From: JALZHR01 sp036388635
Lineage (GTDB): Bacteria > Acidobacteriota > Blastocatellia > Pyrinomonadales > Pyrinomonadaceae
Length of the DNA stretch: 6,779 bases
Direction of reading: 5' to 3'
Assembly (NCBI GenBank): GCA_036388635.1
Contig: DASVRL010000294.1
Coordinates: 1-6,779 of the forward strand
Shown: positions 5,507 through 6,779 of the stretch, one piece after another
Layout: each line of letters starts with the position of its first letter
How positions within the stretch are numbered: the first letter of the stretch is position 1
The notes under the pieces: model-generated
The model's input: only the letters and a program-made list of their open reading frames with translations
What the model was told of the DNA's origin: nothing
Database searches by the model: none
Translations under genes and position numbers: made by a program

Positions 5507-6031
5507 ATGAGCGAAATCGAGCCTGTAAAGAACAAATCGAAGAAACCGACGCGCAAGGAAAAAGTGCAGTTAAAAAGCCGGATGTCGAATCTGATGATGT
5601 TTCTGCCGAATCTGCTGCGGCTGCTCGGCAGGCTTTTGACCGACGGCAAAGTTCCGACCGCCGAAAAAGCTTTGTTTGCGGCGGCGATTATTTACGTCAT
5701 CGTGCCGCTCGATTTTATACCCGACGTTTTCCCGTTTATCGGGCAGGTCGACGATATTTATCTGGTCGCGCTGACGCTTCTGCGCCTGATTAATCGCACG
5801 GACGAATCGATTGTGCGCCGTCATTGGACGGGCGGCGGCGATATCATCGGCTTGGCGGATTCGATTGCCGGCATCGCGCCGATGCTGCTGCCGAAAAGAG
5901 TTTCGCGCGTGCTTTCCGCCAAAGTCGAGCTTGCCGACGCCGGTCGAGCACTGCAAAACATCACGAAAAAACGCAAAGCGGTCGTCGCGGAAATTCCGCC
6001 GGACGAAGACGCGCCGAAAATTAAAGATTAA
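5507..6031 (+). CDS. DUF1232 (YkvA-like) membrane protein
   Basis: This is a 174-residue protein from the ATG with GGAG upstream. Residues 1-26 are strongly basic (KNKSKKPTRKEK). The central signature AIIYVIVPLDFIPDVFPFIG (60-79) followed by QVDDIYLVALTLLRL (80-94) is the hallmark of DUF1232: a hydrophobic hairpin carrying P.DFIPD and a DD pair. A Gly-rich hydrophobic stretch (109-128) could be another membrane segment, and the C-terminus is charged. The biochemical role of the family is not established to my knowledge. It is divergent from pta across the heptad repeat, and its ribosome binding site directly abuts two inverted repeat units, so control through that array is plausible. The structured region after the stop may terminate it. 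Confidence 0.88.
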   Translation: MSEIEPVKNKSKKPTRKEKVQLKSRMSNLMMFLPNLLRLLGRLLTDGKVPTAEKALFAAAIIYVIVPLDFIPDVFPFIGQVDDIYLVALTLLRLINRTDESIVRRHWTGGGDIIGLADSIAGIAPMLLPKRVSRVLSAKVELADAGRALQNITKKRKAVVAEIPPDEDAPKIKD

Positions 6032-6073
6032 AAATTCAGCCGCGAAAGAACGCGAATAAAAATCGGGAAAAAT

Positions 6074-6175
6074 GCCCGCCGGCAACACGGATTATTAAGC
6101 TTTGCTTACAATTTGAAATCTCAAGGCTCGGATTTGAAATCTACTTTACCGGTCTTTACCGGCGGGCGATTTTTT
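6074..6175 (+). terminator. Long-range inverted repeat plus T-run, with an alternative hairpin
   Basis: GCCCGCCGG (6074-6082) pairs perfectly with CCGGCGGGC (6159-6167), and six T follow at 6170-6175. Flanking A and T runs extend the pairing with one bulge. The enclosed loop is 76 nt, far too long for an ordinary intrinsic terminator. A compact hairpin CCGGT-CTTT-ACCGG (6149-6153/6158-6162) uses part of the same right arm, so the two structures exclude each other. It may end DUF1232 transcription, act as a switch before the SLOG gene, or be a small mobile palindromic element. Confidence 0.45.
6110..6142. repeat. Pair of 11-bp direct repeats, each a dyad, 21 bp apart
   Basis: ATTTGAAATCT occurs at 6111-6121 and 6132-6142. 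Each copy is a dyad about a central G (ATTT-G-AAAT; the second copy extends to GATTT-G-AAATC). The centres, 6115 and 6136, are 21 bp apart, which is two helical turns, so a dimeric protein bound at both sites would sit on one face of the DNA. No regulator is identified. Confidence 0.5.
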
Positions 6176-6237
6176 CTATCTTCTCTCTATTCTCTGCGGC
6201 AGGTTTCTTATTTTCCTTTCGCGCTTTTTTCGCGCCC

Positions 6238-6243
6238 TAATCT
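6238..6243 (+). promoter_or_regulatory. Possible -10 box for a leaderless SLOG-gene transcript
   Basis: TAATCT fits the TANNNT form of a -10 element and ends six bases before the ATG at 6250, so transcription would begin at or beside the A of the start codon. No Shine-Dalgarno exists upstream, in agreement with leaderless translation. No -35 box is evident, so confidence is low. Confidence 0.3.
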
Positions 6244-6249
6244 TTTCTG

Positions 6250-6714
6250 ATGAAAATTCGCAGGATAATCTCCGGCGGGCAGACGGGCGCCGACCGCGCC
6301 GCTTTTGATTTCGCGCTCGAAAACGGAATCGAAATCGGCGGCTTCGTGCCGAAAAACCGCGCGGCGGAAGACGCCGCCGTGAGCGAAAAATATCCGAATC
6401 TGATTGAAACCGAAACTGAAAATCCGGCGGAAAGAACCCGTTTGAACGTAATTCGCGCCGAGGCGACTTTGATTTTTTCACACGGCAAGCTCGCCGGCGG
6501 CTCAAAGCTCACCAAAGAGCTTGCCGAAAAATACCGGAAACCTTTTCTGCACGTCGATTTTTCCGAAACGACCATTAAACAGGCAATCGAGAAAACGAAA
6601 ATCTGGCTCGATTCGATCGAGTGCGAAAGCCTGAACGTCGCGGGCGCACGCGCTTCGGAAGACGCGGAGATTTACGGGAAGGTGAAAGAGTTTCTTAGAG
6701 ATTTATTGAAATAG
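6250..6714 (+). CDS. Putative molybdenum carrier, SLOG/YpsA-like nucleotide-binding fold
   Basis: This is a complete 154-residue cytosolic protein. SGGQTGADRAAFDFALENG (8-26) is the glycine-rich phosphate-binding start of the putative molybdenum carrier family, followed by GFVPKNRAAED (31-41), ATLIFSHGKLAGGSKLT (72-88), KPFLHVDF (97-104) and the closing motif LNVAGARASED (128-138). The order and length match the family, a relative of lysine decarboxylase-like, DprA and YpsA proteins (SLOG superfamily). The name rests on a structural resemblance to molybdenum cofactor carrier protein; the true ligand here could be another nucleotide. No molybdopterin genes are near. The ATG is the only start that gives the complete motif, and it lacks a ribosome binding site. 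Confidence 0.85.
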   Translation: MKIRRIISGGQTGADRAAFDFALENGIEIGGFVPKNRAAEDAAVSEKYPNLIETETENPAERTRLNVIRAEATLIFSHGKLAGGSKLTKELAEKYRKPFLHVDFSETTIKQAIEKTKIWLDSIECESLNVAGARASEDAEIYGKVKEFLRDLLK

Positions 6715-6779
6715 CGAAGATTTATTCAAACAGGATTTACAGGGTAAATGAGGCTGGTTTCATTTTAGCCATTTGCTTT
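6715..6779. other. Downstream spacer with a weak hairpin
   Basis: After the SLOG stop there is a short direct repetition ACAGG-ATTT-ACAGG (6730-6743) and a weak hairpin AAATGA/TCATTT (6746-6751 and 6760-6765). The hairpin has no G/C-rich stem or proper T-run, so I do not call it a terminator. Confidence 0.3.

Noticed and set aside
5479..5793. A 104-codon plus-strand ORF overlapping the DUF1232 gene in another frame.
   Set aside because: It begins in the repeat and shadows the DUF1232 frame, which has the family signature and a proper Shine-Dalgarno.
6215..6236. Small hairpin CGCG-CTTTTTT-CGCG before the SLOG gene as a terminator.
   Set aside because: The stem is only four base pairs and the T-run is in the loop, not after the stem.

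Overview
The window looks like a chromosomal stretch from a moderately GC-rich bacterium with AT-rich spacers. The FG-GAP/VCBS lipoprotein style (LLGNGRG.F…SPFA units), the short-form Pta, the REC/HD-GYP regulator and the many decayed gene ends in the spacers remind me of Acidobacteriota, perhaps Blastocatellia. That placement is an impression and was not tested.

Layout. Positions 1-734 (minus) hold the N-terminal part of a lipoprotein built of FG-GAP/VCBS repeats; its C-terminus lies outside the window. Positions 779-1389 are a graveyard: the C-terminal end of a DHA2-type MFS exporter, followed within about ten bases by the C-terminal end of a UmuC-type polymerase, with a 12-bp direct repeat on either side of the exporter piece. 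A tRNA-Leu(CAA) with its own promoter follows on the minus strand (1451-1535). Next is a complete response regulator with an HD-GYP c-di-GMP phosphodiesterase output (1758-2900). A 545-bp spacer (2901-3445) holds a doubtful 32-codon ORF and a decayed C-terminus resembling a fibronectin type III domain. An unrecognised 282-residue protein with one Ala/Val-rich membrane segment (3446-4294) converges on phosphate acetyltransferase (pta, 4310-5311, minus).

The pta gene is divergent from a DUF1232 membrane protein (5507-6031). The spacer between them is a two-level repeat: 7-bp ATTTAAC/ATTTATC units grouped in superunits of about 41 bp, with two inverted copies directly before the DUF1232 ribosome binding site. 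The DUF1232 gene is followed by an inverted repeat that encloses a pair of 11-bp dyads spaced 21 bp and a competing small hairpin. Then comes a pyrimidine-rich stretch without a Shine-Dalgarno sequence, and a putative molybdenum carrier of the SLOG/YpsA-like group (6250-6714).

The intact genes do not form an obvious single operon or defence system. They look like independent units: acetyl-phosphate metabolism, c-di-GMP turnover, a nucleotide-binding SLOG protein and two membrane proteins of unknown role. The unexplained parts are the heptad-repeat spacer, the structured region before the SLOG gene, and the unknown membrane protein.
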